Shown: piece by piece, positions 8,863 through 20,714 of the stretch
Layout of the letters: every line of letters begins with the position of its first letter
How positions within the stretch are numbered: position 1 is the first letter of the stretch
NCBI RefSeq assembly: GCF_008386465.1
Contig: NZ_VUOD01000011.1
Location: 1-62,573, forward strand
Direction: 5' to 3'
Length of the DNA: 62,573 nucleotides
Source of the DNA: Arenimonas fontis
GTDB lineage: Bacteria; Pseudomonadota; Gammaproteobacteria; Xanthomonadales; Xanthomonadaceae
Position numbers and translations under genes: made by a program
Notes under the pieces: generated by a model
Seen by the model: the letters and a program-made list of their open reading frames with translations, nothing else
Database searches by the model: none
Told to the model about the DNA's origin: nothing

Positions 8863-9021
8863 CGCGGATTTACGCGGATGGACGCGGATAAAGCAATTCG
8901 AGTTCAGGCCGGGAGGTGCTTCCGCGCATCGCCGGGATGAGTGGGGTGCGGAGCCGGAGAGATAAAGAGGGCGGCCTGGGCCGCCCTCTTTTCCGGAACG
9001 CTTCATCCGCGTTGATCCGCG
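8863..9021. repeat. CGCGGAT short repeats in opposed arrays
   Basis: Three copies of CGCGGAT occur exactly 10 bases apart (8863, 8873, 8883). Two copies of the reverse complement ATCCGCG lie at 9005 and 9015, also 10 apart. The two sets face each other across about 115 bases containing the hairpin at 8965-8990. The block fills the 193-bp gap between mnmE and yidC. Similar words are scattered between genes in xanthomonads from memory; no function is known to me. Confidence 0.6.
8965..8990 (-). terminator. Hairpin between yidC and mnmE, possible terminator
   Basis: A 12-bp perfect stem (AAGAGGGCGGCC with GGCCGCCCTCTT) has a 2-base loop. It is followed by TT and CC on the plus strand, and by ATCTC on the minus strand where yidC is transcribed. 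The stem is strong but the T-run is poor, so attenuation or RNA processing is possible instead. Confidence 0.55.
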
Positions 9022-9029
9022 TCAGGAAC

Positions 9030-10754
9030 CTATTTGACCGCCGCCGGTGCGGTCTTGTCGCCGTGGCGCTTGGTGATGACCCACTGCTGCAGCAGGCCGA
9101 GGATGCCGTTGGTGCACCAGTACAGGACCAGGCCGGAGGGAAAGAAGGCCATCAACACGCCGAAGGCGATCGGCATGAAGGTCATGATCTTCTTCTGCAT
9201 CGGGTCCATGCCCGGTGTCGGCGTCATCTTCTGGGTCAGGTACATGACCGCCAGATTGATCGCCGGCAGGATGAAATAGGGGTCGGGCGCGGTCAGGTTC
9301 TGGATCCAGCCGATCCAGGGCGCCTGGCGCATCTCGACGCTCTCCAGCAGCATCCAGTACAGCGCGATGAACACCGGAATGGTGACCAGGATCGGCAGGC
9401 AGCCGGCGGCGGGGTTCACTTTCTCCTTCTTGTACAGCTCCATCACCGCCATCTGGAACTTCTGCCGGTCGTCACCGTAGCGCTCCTTGAGGGCCTCGAT
9501 GCGCGGCTGGATCGCCCGCATCCGGGCGAAGCTCTGGTACTGCTTGGCCGACAACGGGTACAGGATCAGCTTGATGATCAGCACCGTCAGGATGATGGCC
9601 CAGCCCCAGTTGCCGGTCAGCGCGTGCAGCGGCTTGAGCACGAAGTCGAACATCGGCTGGGCCAGGAAGGTGAACACGCCGTAGTCCAGGGTCAGCTTCA
9701 GGCCCTCGGCCACGTCCTGCATCTGCGCCTGCAGCTTCGGGCCCACCCACAGCGTCGCCTCGCGGGTGGCGCTGGCGCCCGGCGCCAGCTCGAAAGGCGC
9801 GCCGACGCTGCGTACCAGGTAGCGGGTCTGGCCGTTGCCCAGGGTCGCCAGCGAGAAGCGCTGTGGTTCGCTCTTGTCCGGAACCCAGACCAGGGCGAAG
9901 TGATGTTGCAGCATGGAGATCCAGCCACCGGTGACGTCCTTGTTCAGCGGCCCGTCCTCGACGAAATCCGCGAAGGTCCGCTTCTCGAACTTGTCCTCCG
10001 GGCTGTACCAAGCGGCGCCGACGAAGCTGTAGGCCTCGGGATTGGTGAAGCTGAAACCGCCACCGCGCTCCGGCGGGGCGACCCGCTGCAGCTGCTGGTA
10101 GCCGTAGCCGCGCCAGACGGCCTCTCCCTGGTTGCGGATCTCCTGGCGGACGGTGATCGCGTAGCTGCCGCGCTCGAGCACCAGAACCTTGCGCACGCCG
10201 AGGCCGCCGGGGTCGGTCCAGACCAGGGGGACCTCGAGCCGGTCCTGGCCCTCGGCAAGTTCGTAGCGGCCACGGCCATCTTCGGTCCGGAACATCGCTT
10301 CATGGCTGGGTGCCGCGCCGGCGCTGGCCACCAGGCCGGACTGCGCCACCGAGAAGTCGGCCGCATCCAGGTCGAGCAGGCGAACCTTGCGCTCCGGCCG
10401 GTCCTTGTCCACCGGGTAGGCCAGCAAGTCGGCGCCGACCACGCTGCCGCCCCGCAGGTCCACGCGCAGGTCCAGCACGTCGGTGCGTACCGTCAGCAGG
10501 CGGGCGGGTTCGGCCGGGTCCGCGGACGCGGCCGGCGCAGTGCCCGACAGGGCCGGCGCTGCCGGCACCGCCGTCGCCTGCGGGACGGAACCGTCACCGG
10601 CGGGCACGGCCCCGTCCCCGGGAAGCGGCTCGGCGCCGGCCTGGGCGTCCGGGCCGGTCGGGGGGACGGGCGCCGGCGCCTGGGTCCATTGCAGATACAG
10701 CATGGCGCCGACGAGCAGCCAGGCGACGAGAAGGAAGGTGCGGGTCTGGTTCAT
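9030..10754 (-). CDS. yidC: Membrane protein insertase YidC
   Basis: YidC inserts and folds inner-membrane proteins, alone or with SecYEG. The 574-residue protein has an N-terminal anchor (TFLLVAWLLVGAMLYLQW), a Pro/Ala-rich linker, the large periplasmic domain (about 75-345) and the C-terminal five-helix core with WGWAIILTVLIIKLILYPLS, the hydrophilic-groove region and the end FPSGLVLYWCTNGILGLLQQW. The length is that of gram-negative YidC. It follows rnpA after 38 bases. The small yidD gene that often sits between rnpA and yidC is not present here. Confidence 0.97.
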   Translation of the reverse strand: MNQTRTFLLVAWLLVGAMLYLQWTQAPAPVPPTGPDAQAGAEPLPGDGAVPAGDGSVPQATAVPAAPALSGTAPAASADPAEPARLLTVRTDVLDLRVDLRGGSVVGADLLAYPVDKDRPERKVRLLDLDAADFSVAQSGLVASAGAAPSHEAMFRTEDGRGRYELAEGQDRLEVPLVWTDPGGLGVRKVLVLERGSYAITVRQEIRNQGEAVWRGYGYQQLQRVAPPERGGGFSFTNPEAYSFVGAAWYSPEDKFEKRTFADFVEDGPLNKDVTGGWISMLQHHFALVWVPDKSEPQRFSLATLGNGQTRYLVRSVGAPFELAPGASATREATLWVGPKLQAQMQDVAEGLKLTLDYGVFTFLAQPMFDFVLKPLHALTGNWGWAIILTVLIIKLILYPLSAKQYQSFARMRAIQPRIEALKERYGDDRQKFQMAVMELYKKEKVNPAAGCLPILVTIPVFIALYWMLLESVEMRQAPWIGWIQNLTAPDPYFILPAINLAVMYLTQKMTPTPGMDPMQKKIMTFMPIAFGVLMAFFPSGLVLYWCTNGILGLLQQWVITKRHGDKTAPAAVK

Positions 10755-10792
10755 GGGCAGGCGGCGATCGCCGGCGGGGCGCCGGGTACGCG

Positions 10793-11323
10793 TCAGGACT
10801 CGGGCGGATTCGTGGCTGGGCGCGCGGACGCGTCCGGGAAGGGCGGCATTGTGCCGCCCGCGGCCGGGGCCTTCAATGACCGGGCACGTTGCAGCAGACC
10901 CGCCAGTTGCTCGCGCAGCGCCGACAGGGGCTGGGCGGCGGCGCCCGGCTGGGCGACCAGGACGTAGTCGCCGGCGGGCAGACCGGCCCGCTCCTGCCGG
11001 AACAGCTCGCGCGCCAGGCGCTTGATGCGGTTGCGGACGACCGCCCGCTTGTCCACTTTCCGCGACACCGCGATTCCGAGCCGGGGCTCGCCGGGCTCGG
11101 AGCGAAGGCGGACGATCAGGCGGAGTTGCGGGCTGGACAGCCGCTTGCCTTGCTTGAAGGCCGCCTGGAAGTCGGCGGCAGCGCGCAGGCGCGCGCGCGG
11201 CGGGAAGGAGCGAGAAATGTCGGGCGCCTGCGGAGCCAAGGCCGGATCCGATGCCCGTGCGGCCACCGCCGGCCGGGCCGGCGGCGACGGGTCAGACGGC
11301 GAGGCGGGCGCGGCCCTTGGCAC
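10793..11323 (-). CDS. rnpA: Ribonuclease P protein component
   Basis: This basic protein subunit of RNase P helps the RNA remove tRNA 5' leaders. The core motif [20 protein letters not shown], with the RNR signature, is intact and is preceded by [18 protein letters not shown]. As drawn, the ORF is 176 residues, longer than the usual 115-150, with about 34 extra Pro/Ala-rich N-terminal residues and a 40-residue C-terminal tail. The ATG at 11323 lies inside rpmH and has no clear ribosome site, so a GTG start nearer the core (within the PAVAAR stretch) is also possible. Transcription comes from the rpmH promoter. Confidence 0.9.
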   Translation of the reverse strand: MPRAAPASPSDPSPPARPAVAARASDPALAPQAPDISRSFPPRARLRAAADFQAAFKQGKRLSSPQLRLIVRLRSEPGEPRLGIAVSRKVDKRAVVRNRIKRLARELFRQERAGLPAGDYVLVAQPGAAAQPLSALREQLAGLLQRARSLKAPAAGGTMPPFPDASARPATNPPES

Positions 11324-11432
11324 GGCGACGGGCGAGGATCTTGCGGCCGTCGGCGGTCTTCATGCGGGCGCGGAAGCCGTGGTCGCGCTTGCGCTTGAGG
11401 TTGCTGGGCTGGTACGTGCGCTTGGTGGCCAT
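11292..11432 (-). CDS. rpmH: 50S ribosomal protein L34
   Basis: This 46-residue basic protein reads [20 protein letters not shown] and ends [13 protein letters not shown], the standard L34 sequence. It is the first gene of the leftward rpmH-rnpA-yidC cluster and has a strong promoter directly upstream (11474-11502). Its 3' end overlaps the longest reading of rnpA by 32 bases. Confidence 0.97.
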   Translation of the reverse strand: MATKRTYQPSNLKRKRDHGFRARMKTADGRKILARRRAKGRARLAV

Positions 11433-11473
11433 GATGGCACCCCGGTAGGCGGAATGGGCGGAAAAGACGCGGG

Positions 11474-11502
11474 ACTATAGCGGCCGGGCCTTTTTGCGTC
11501 AA
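11474..11502 (-). promoter_or_regulatory. rpmH promoter
   Basis: On the minus strand TTGACG (11502-11497), a 17-base spacer and TATAGT (11479-11474) make a near-consensus sigma-70 promoter about 40 bases before the rpmH ATG. It is the best promoter in the origin region and fits the high expression needed for L34. Confidence 0.85.
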
Positions 11503-11559
11503 GGCGAAGCGGCGTGGCATCCGGCCTCGGCCGGCGCTAGACTGCGCCACCCCGATCAC

Positions 11560-11568
11560 TTATCCACA
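11560..11568 (+). promoter_or_regulatory. DnaA box upstream of dnaA
   Basis: TTATCCACA is a perfect match to the high-affinity DnaA box and lies 41 bases before the dnaA ATG. Overlap with the dnaA leader suggests autoregulation. A TAGACT that could serve as -10 lies just upstream at 11538-11543. Confidence 0.8.
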
Positions 11569-11609
11569 GCGGCGCCCCGGTGCCGCGCCGCAGGAATTTT
11601 CCCCACGAC

Positions 11610-12932
11610 ATGGATGCTGCCTGGCCCCGCTGCCTGGAACGACTGGAGGCCGAACTGCCGGCCGACGAGGTGCACACCTGGTTGCGGCCGCTGCAGGCGG
11701 AGGTCCGCCCGGACGGCGTCACCCTGTACGCGCCCAACGAGTTCGTGGTGGACCGGGTGCGTCAGCATTACCTGGCGCGGATCCGCGAACTGATCGCCCA
11801 TTTCACCGGCCAGCCGGCCGCCGTGGGTCTGGCGGTGGGCTCGGCCGGCCGCTCCGAGCCGCAACCCGCGGCGGCGTCCCCGCGGCCGGCCGCGCCGACG
11901 CCGGCGGCACCTTTCCAGGGCAACCTGGATCCGCACTACACCTTCGAGAATTTCGTCGAGGGTCGCAGCAACCAGCTGGCGCGCGCCGCGGCGCTACAGG
12001 TGGCGCAGGCGCCGGCCCGATACAACCCGCTGCTGCTGTACGGCGGTTCGGGCCTGGGCAAGACCCACCTGATGCATGCCGCCGGCAACCTGATGCGGCG
12101 GAACAATCCCGGCATGCGGGTGCTGTACCTGCGCTCGGAGCAGTTCTTCAGCGCCATGATGAAGGCGCTGCAGGAAAAGACCATGGACCAGTTCAAGCGC
12201 CAGTTCCACGAGGTGGACGCGCTGCTGATCGACGACATCCAGTTCTTTGCCGGCAAGAACACCACCCAGGAGGAGTTCTTCCACACCTTCAATGCGCTGT
12301 TCGACGGCAAGCAGCAGATCATCCTGACCTGCGACCGCTATCCGCGCGAGGTGGAGAACCTGGAGACCCGGCTCAAGACCCGCCTGACCTGGGGTTTGAG
12401 CGCCGCCATCGAGCCGCCCGACTTCGAGACCCGGGTTGCCATCCTCAGCACCAAGGCCGCCGAACGCGGCGTGCGCCTGCCCGAGGAGGTGGCTTACCTG
12501 ATCGCCAAGCGCATGCGCTCGAACGTGCGCGACCTGGAAGGAGCGCTCAACACCCTGGCGGCCCGCGCCAACTTCATGGCCCGGGCCATCGACGCCGATT
12601 TCGCCCTGGAGACCCTGCGCGACCTGTTGCGGGCCCAGCAACAGGCGGTCTCCATAAGCAACATCCAGAAGACCGTGGCAGACTACTACCAGCTGCGCAT
12701 GGCGGACCTGCTGTCCAAGCGCCGGACCCGTTCCCTGGCCCGGCCGCGGCAGATGGCGATGGCCCTGTCCAAGGAACTGACCGAGCACAGCCTGCCGGAG
12801 ATCGGCGATGCTTTCGGGGGGCGCGACCACACCACCGTCATGCACGCCTGCAAGGTGATCCGCGAACTGCGCGAGACCGACGGCAAGCTGCGCGAGGACT
12901 GGGACAAGCTGCTGCGCAAGTTGAGCGAATGA
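11610..12932 (+). CDS. dnaA: Chromosomal replication initiator protein DnaA
   Basis: DnaA binds DnaA boxes at oriC, opens the duplex and recruits DnaB. The 440-residue protein has domain I ([20 protein letters not shown]), a Pro/Ala-rich domain II (about 70-105), the AAA+ domain with GGSGLGKTH near residue 145 and LLIDDIQFF near 205, and the C-terminal helix-turn-helix with [11 protein letters not shown] near 403. The ATG at 11610 is chosen because MDAAWPRC aligns with the N-terminus expected in xanthomonads. A GTG at 11580 would add ten basic residues and is less likely. AGGAA precedes the ATG at a longish spacing. Confidence 0.97.
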   Translation: MDAAWPRCLERLEAELPADEVHTWLRPLQAEVRPDGVTLYAPNEFVVDRVRQHYLARIRELIAHFTGQPAAVGLAVGSAGRSEPQPAAASPRPAAPTPAAPFQGNLDPHYTFENFVEGRSNQLARAAALQVAQAPARYNPLLLYGGSGLGKTHLMHAAGNLMRRNNPGMRVLYLRSEQFFSAMMKALQEKTMDQFKRQFHEVDALLIDDIQFFAGKNTTQEEFFHTFNALFDGKQQIILTCDRYPREVENLETRLKTRLTWGLSAAIEPPDFETRVAILSTKAAERGVRLPEEVAYLIAKRMRSNVRDLEGALNTLAARANFMARAIDADFALETLRDLLRAQQQAVSISNIQKTVADYYQLRMADLLSKRRTRSLARPRQMAMALSKELTEHSLPEIGDAFGGRDHTTVMHACKVIRELRETDGKLREDWDKLLRKLSE

Positions 12933-13156
12933 GGCGCTGCCGGGAAACCTCGGGGCGACCTGTGGACAAGCTGGGGGAGGATTCCGGGGCCGGATTCTGT
13001 CCACAGCTTTTCCCGAACGGTCCGGGGTCCGGCCCACAGCCGCGACGCCCAGAAAAGATAAGCAAAAACAAGAGGTTGCATGTGTTATCCGGCATTTTTG
13101 CCGGCTCCACCGCCACCACGTTCTGATATATCCACCCTAGGAGCTTGGGGAACCGC
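12933..13156. other. oriC: Candidate replication origin (oriC) between dnaA and dnaN
   Basis: The 224-bp gap holds DnaA-box-like nonamers: TGTGGACAA at 12961 (one mismatch, reverse), CTGTCCACA at 12997 (two mismatches) and ATATCCACC at 13128 (two mismatches). It also has TTATCC at 13085 and an A-rich stretch at 13051-13076 (AGAAAAGATAAGCAAAAACA), unusual in this GC-rich DNA and a good duplex-unwinding candidate. A small hairpin, CCGGCA/TGCCGG around TTTT, lies near 13090-13105. Position and content fit an origin. The gap upstream of dnaA with its perfect box may contribute. Confidence 0.7.
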
Positions 13157-14257
13157 ATGCGTTTCAGCCTGACGCGAGAAGTCCTTCTCAAACCCCTGCA
13201 GCAGGTCGTCAACGTGGTCGAACGGCGCCAGACGTTGCCGGTGCTGGCCAACCTGCTGGTCAATGTCGAACGCGGTCGCCTGTCCATGACCGGCACCGAT
13301 CTGGAAGTCGAGATGGTGGCCCGGTCCGAGGTCGAGGACGGCCAGGACGGCGAGACCACCATTCCGGCCCGCAAGCTGTTCGAGATCGTGCGGGCCCTGC
13401 CCGACGGCAGCCGGGTCACGGTCAGCCAGTCCGGCGAGAAGGTGACGGTGCAGGCCGGTCGCAGCCGCTTTACCCTGGCCACCCTGCCCGGCAAGGACTT
13501 CCCGGCGGTGGAAGACCTGGAGCTGGTGGAGCGTATCCGTGTTCCCGAGGCGGCGCTCAAGGAGCTGATCGAGCGGACCGCCTTCGCGATGGCCCAGCAG
13601 GACGTCCGCTATTACCTCAACGGGCTGTTGCTCGACCTGCGCGAAAGCTCGCTGCGTTGCGTGGCCACCGATGGCCATCGCCTGGCCCTGTGTGAAGCGC
13701 CATTGCCGGCAGGGGCCCAGACCCGCAAGCAGATCATCCTGCCGCGCAAGGGCGTGCTGGAGCTGCAGCGGTTGCTGGAGGGTGGAGACCGGGAGGTCGA
13801 GCTCGAGGTGGGCCGCAACCACCTGCGCATGCGCCGGGAGGACGTCACCTTCACTTCCAAACTGATCGAGGGCAAGTTCCCGGATTACGATGCGGTGATT
13901 CCGATCGGCGCGGACAAGGAAGTGAAGGTGGATCGGGAAGCGCTGCGGGCCGCCCTGCAGCGCGCCGCGATCCTGTCCAACGAGAAGTACCGGGGCGTCA
14001 AGCTGGAGATCAGCCCTGGCCAGTTGCGTATCGTGGCGCACAATCCCGAGCAGGAGGAAGCGCAGGAAGAGGTCGAGGCCGAGACCCGGGTGGACGGCCT
14101 GTCCATAGGCTTCAACGTGACCTACCTGCTGGACGCCCTGAGTGCGTTGCGGGAAGAGTCGGTGCTACTGAACCTGCGGGACGCCAATTCCTCGGCCCTG
14201 GTCCGCGAGGCCAGCCACGACCGCAGCCGGCACGTGGTGATGCCGCTGCGGCTGTGA
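13157..14257 (+). CDS. dnaN: DNA polymerase III beta sliding clamp
   Basis: This is the ring-shaped processivity clamp of the replicase. The 366-residue length equals that of E. coli DnaN. It begins MRFSLTREVLLKPLQQVVNV with ERRQTLPVLANLLV and ends with the expected ASHDRSRHVVMPLRL. The ATG at 13157 is chosen over a TTG 12 bases upstream because it matches the family start and has GGGGA five bases before it. The region between dnaA and this gene carries the origin candidate, and a hairpin separates it from recF. Confidence 0.97.
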   Translation: MRFSLTREVLLKPLQQVVNVVERRQTLPVLANLLVNVERGRLSMTGTDLEVEMVARSEVEDGQDGETTIPARKLFEIVRALPDGSRVTVSQSGEKVTVQAGRSRFTLATLPGKDFPAVEDLELVERIRVPEAALKELIERTAFAMAQQDVRYYLNGLLLDLRESSLRCVATDGHRLALCEAPLPAGAQTRKQIILPRKGVLELQRLLEGGDREVELEVGRNHLRMRREDVTFTSKLIEGKFPDYDAVIPIGADKEVKVDREALRAALQRAAILSNEKYRGVKLEISPGQLRIVAHNPEQEEAQEEVEAETRVDGLSIGFNVTYLLDALSALREESVLLNLRDANSSALVREASHDRSRHVVMPLRL

Positions 14258-14282
14258 GCCGTGGGTTCGCCCACCCTGCCCG

Positions 14283-14304
14283 CCGCCCGGCCCATGCCGG
14301 GCGG
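14283..14304 (+). terminator. Hairpin between dnaN and recF, attenuator or weak terminator
   Basis: An 8-bp perfect stem (CCGCCCGG with CCGGGCGG) around a 6-base loop is followed by TGTCGTTTTG. The T-run is short and displaced, so partial termination that lowers recF relative to dnaN is the likeliest role. Confidence 0.5.
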
Positions 14305-14354
14305 TGTCGTTTTGTGGGACTGGAAGGGGCTGGCCGGGGTCCGGGAGTAGGCCC

Positions 14355-15437
14355 ATGCGGTTGAATCTGCTGCGGGTCCGCAATCTGCGCTGCCTGGTAG
14401 AGGCGGAACTGGCGCCGGCCCCGGGCCTGAATCTCCTGACTGGCGGGAACGGGGCCGGAAAGACCAGCCTGATCGAGGCCGTGCATTTGCTGGGGTATGG
14501 CCGCTCCTTCCGTGGCCGTGTCCGCGACGGGCTGGTCCGCGGCGGCCAGACGGCACTGGAGTTGTTCGCCGAGTGGCAGGACGGCCAGGGCCGCCGCCGA
14601 AGGGTCGGCCTGCGCCATACCGGCCAGGAGTGGGAAGCCCGCCTGGACGGGGCCCCGGCCCCCAGTCTGACCGAGCTGTGTGCCGAGCTGGCGGTGGTGA
14701 CCTTCGAACCCGGCAGCCACGAGCTGCTTGCCGGCGGCGGCGAACACCGGCGACGTTTCCTGGACTGGGCCTTGTTCCACGTGGAACCGGAGTTTCTCCC
14801 GGTCTGGCGACGTTACGCGCGGGCGCTCAAACAGCGCAATGCCCTGCTCAAGCGGCAGCCGGTCGCCGCCGCCCTCGAGCCCTGGGACCAGGAACTGGCC
14901 CAGGCCGGGGAGATATTGAGCCGGCTGAGAAGTGCCTATCTGGCGCGGCTGGAACCGGTGCTGGCCTCGACGGCGGAGGAGTTCCTGGCCGAGCTGGGTC
15001 GCCCGGGCCTGCGCTTCCAGCCGGGTTGGCGCCGGGAGGAGCAGAGTCTGGCTGATGCGCTGCTGTTGAGCCGGGAGCGGGATCTGGCGCTGGGCTACAC
15101 CAGTCTGGGCCCGCACCGGGCGGACTGGCGGGTGGAGTACCCGGCCCTGCCCGGCCGGGAGGCCCTGTCACGGGGCCAGGAAAAGCTGACCGCCCTGGCC
15201 TGCGTCCTGGCTCAGGCCAGGGCCTTTGCCGCCGACCGGGGCGAGTGGCCCCTGGTCTGCCTGGACGATCTCGCCTCCGAGCTGGATCGGGTGCATCTGG
15301 CGCGCGCGCTCACGTCGCTGGTGGGGTCCGGGGCGCAGATACTGCTGACCGCCACCGAGATGCCCGATCTCCTGGCCGGGCCACTGGCGCCACAAGCACG
15401 GTTCCACGTGGAACAGGGGGTGCCGCGGCCCCTCTGA
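14355..15437 (+). CDS. recF: DNA replication and repair protein RecF
   Basis: RecF loads RecA at gapped DNA together with RecO and RecR. The 360-residue protein has the N-terminal MRLNLLRVRNLRCL, Walker A GGNGAGKTSL near residue 34, the LLGYGRSFRG motif, the SMC-like signature RGQEKLTALA near 275 and Walker B VCLDDLASELD near 300. The ATG at 14355 begins the conserved N-terminus; a longer reading from 14304 has no family support. It lies between dnaN and gyrB as in most gammaproteobacteria. Confidence 0.95.
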   Translation: MRLNLLRVRNLRCLVEAELAPAPGLNLLTGGNGAGKTSLIEAVHLLGYGRSFRGRVRDGLVRGGQTALELFAEWQDGQGRRRRVGLRHTGQEWEARLDGAPAPSLTELCAELAVVTFEPGSHELLAGGGEHRRRFLDWALFHVEPEFLPVWRRYARALKQRNALLKRQPVAAALEPWDQELAQAGEILSRLRSAYLARLEPVLASTAEEFLAELGRPGLRFQPGWRREEQSLADALLLSRERDLALGYTSLGPHRADWRVEYPALPGREALSRGQEKLTALACVLAQARAFAADRGEWPLVCLDDLASELDRVHLARALTSLVGSGAQILLTATEMPDLLAGPLAPQARFHVEQGVPRPL

Positions 15438-19043
<3,606 letters not shown>

Positions 19044-19121
19044 GTTCGGGCCGGGCGGTACACTTTGCCGGCGCCGCACGGCGCCCGCCGGCATGAAGCC
19101 GGAACGCGAACCGGACAGGCC

Positions 19122-20711
19122 ATGAGCAAACGACATCTCTATCTGTTGGCCCTGGCCATCATCGTGGCCGCGCTGGCGGCCATGCACTACAAGTGGAACA
19201 CCCTGCGTTTCCCGGTCGTGCCGGACGCGAAGGTGCAGGTGTGGACCGTGCAGGCGCACGTGGAATACCAGCCGCGCCGCGCCGCCAACACCGTGACCCT
19301 TCAGCTGCCCTGGCACACGCCTGGCTGGATCGTGCTGGACGAGCGTTTCGTCGCCCGCAACTACTCCAAGCTCGAGGAACGCAACGCCCAGGGCCGGGAA
19401 GTGCAATGGGCGATCCGGCGCGCGCTCGGCGAGCAGGACCTGTACTACCGCGCCACCATCGTCCGCTCGGAACTGCGCGACGAGGACCGGCTGGATTTCG
19501 AGCCGGCGATCCCGCCGCCGCCGGAGCTGGAAGAGCCCTACGCCACGGCAGCCCAGACCCTGCTCGACCAGGTTCGCGAACGGTCCTCGAACACGGTCAC
19601 CTTCGCCCGCGAACTGCTGCGCCGCCTGGGCGAAACCGAGCCGAGCGAGGAGGTGGCGTTGCTGCGTGAGCGGTTCGGCCAGGACGACAGCGCCCGCACC
19701 GCCTTCGTGGTGCAACTGCTGGCGATCCGCAACATCCCGGCCCGCATGGTGCATGGCATGCACCTGCCGGAACAGGCCTCGGAACAGGACGGCCGCCTTC
19801 TCAGCTGGCTGCTGGTGCACGACGGCCTGGCCTGGCACATGCTGGATCCGCGCACGGCGGCCGAAGGCATGCCGCGCGACCTGTTCGTCTGGAGCACCTC
19901 GGGCAAGCCGGTCCTGGTGATCGACGGCGAACCGCCGGCGACCCTGCAGTTCAGCGTGGCGCGCAACCTGGCCGACGCCATGGCCACGGCCGAGCGCCGA
20001 CTGGAAGTGCGCGATGCCAACCTGGTGCGCTACTCGCTGCTCAGCCTGCCCCTGCAGGCGCAGCAGACCTACCAGGTGCTGCTGATGGTGCCGGTGGGCG
20101 CCTTCATCATGCTGATCCTGCGCAACCTGGTCGGGGTGAAGACCTACGGCACCTTCATGCCGGTGCTGGTGGCCCTGGCCTTTCGCGAAACCGCACTGGT
20201 GGCAGGCATCGTGCTGTTCGTGCTGGTGGTCGGCACCGGCCTGCTGGTGCGCTTCTACCTCGAGCGCCTGCGGCTGCTGCTGGTGCCGCGGCTGACCGCG
20301 ATCCTGATCGTGGTGGTGCTGTTGATGGCGGCGGTCAGCGTCTTGTCCAACCGGCTGGCCATCGAAGTCGGGCTGAGCGTGGCACTGTTTCCGATGGTCA
20401 TCATGGCCATGACCATCGAGCGGATGTCGGTGGCCTGGGACGAGCGCGGCGGCGCCACCGCCATCCGCGAGGGCATCGGTACCCTGGTGGTGGCCGCGGT
20501 GGCCTACGTGGTGATGAGCTGGCAGCCGCTGGAGCACTTCGTGTTCGTCTACCCGGAGGTGCTGCTGGTGCTGTTCGCCCTGTCGCTGGTGCTAGGCCGC
20601 TACTCCGGCTACCGGCTGAGCGAGCTGGTGCGGTTCCGGGCCCTGGCCGGCGAACCGGACCCGATCGCCCCGCCGCCGGAGAAGCCGGCGGCGCCGGACG
20701 CCAGGGCCTGA
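19122..20711 (+). CDS. Inactive transglutaminase-like domain fused to seven transmembrane helices
   Basis: This membrane protein of 529 residues has an N-terminal anchor (HLYLLALAIIVAALAAMHY), a large soluble domain outside the membrane (about 25-310) resembling a transglutaminase fold, and seven C-terminal helices (about 320-500). It matches the family pair known as Transglut_i_TM and 7TM_transglut. The transglutaminase catalytic cysteine is not evident. ARMVHGMHLP and WHMLDPRT are the recognisable remnants. The gene three bases downstream encodes the ATP-grasp ligase that usually accompanies it. The pair may add amino acids to an envelope target, but no function is proven to my knowledge. 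The ATG at 19122 starts the signal anchor; a TACACT -10-like box is at 19059-19064. Confidence 0.8.
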   Translation: MSKRHLYLLALAIIVAALAAMHYKWNTLRFPVVPDAKVQVWTVQAHVEYQPRRAANTVTLQLPWHTPGWIVLDERFVARNYSKLEERNAQGREVQWAIRRALGEQDLYYRATIVRSELRDEDRLDFEPAIPPPPELEEPYATAAQTLLDQVRERSSNTVTFARELLRRLGETEPSEEVALLRERFGQDDSARTAFVVQLLAIRNIPARMVHGMHLPEQASEQDGRLLSWLLVHDGLAWHMLDPRTAAEGMPRDLFVWSTSGKPVLVIDGEPPATLQFSVARNLADAMATAERRLEVRDANLVRYSLLSLPLQAQQTYQVLLMVPVGAFIMLILRNLVGVKTYGTFMPVLVALAFRETALVAGIVLFVLVVGTGLLVRFYLERLRLLLVPRLTAILIVVVLLMAAVSVLSNRLAIEVGLSVALFPMVIMAMTIERMSVAWDERGGATAIREGIGTLVVAAVAYVVMSWQPLEHFVFVYPEVLLVLFALSLVLGRYSGYRLSELVRFRALAGEPDPIAPPPEKPAAPDARA

Positions 20712-20714
20712 GCC

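Noticed and set aside
11580-11609. Upstream GTG start for dnaA
   Set aside because: It would add ten residues ([10 protein letters not shown]) not expected in the family. The ATG at 11610 gives the typical N-terminus.
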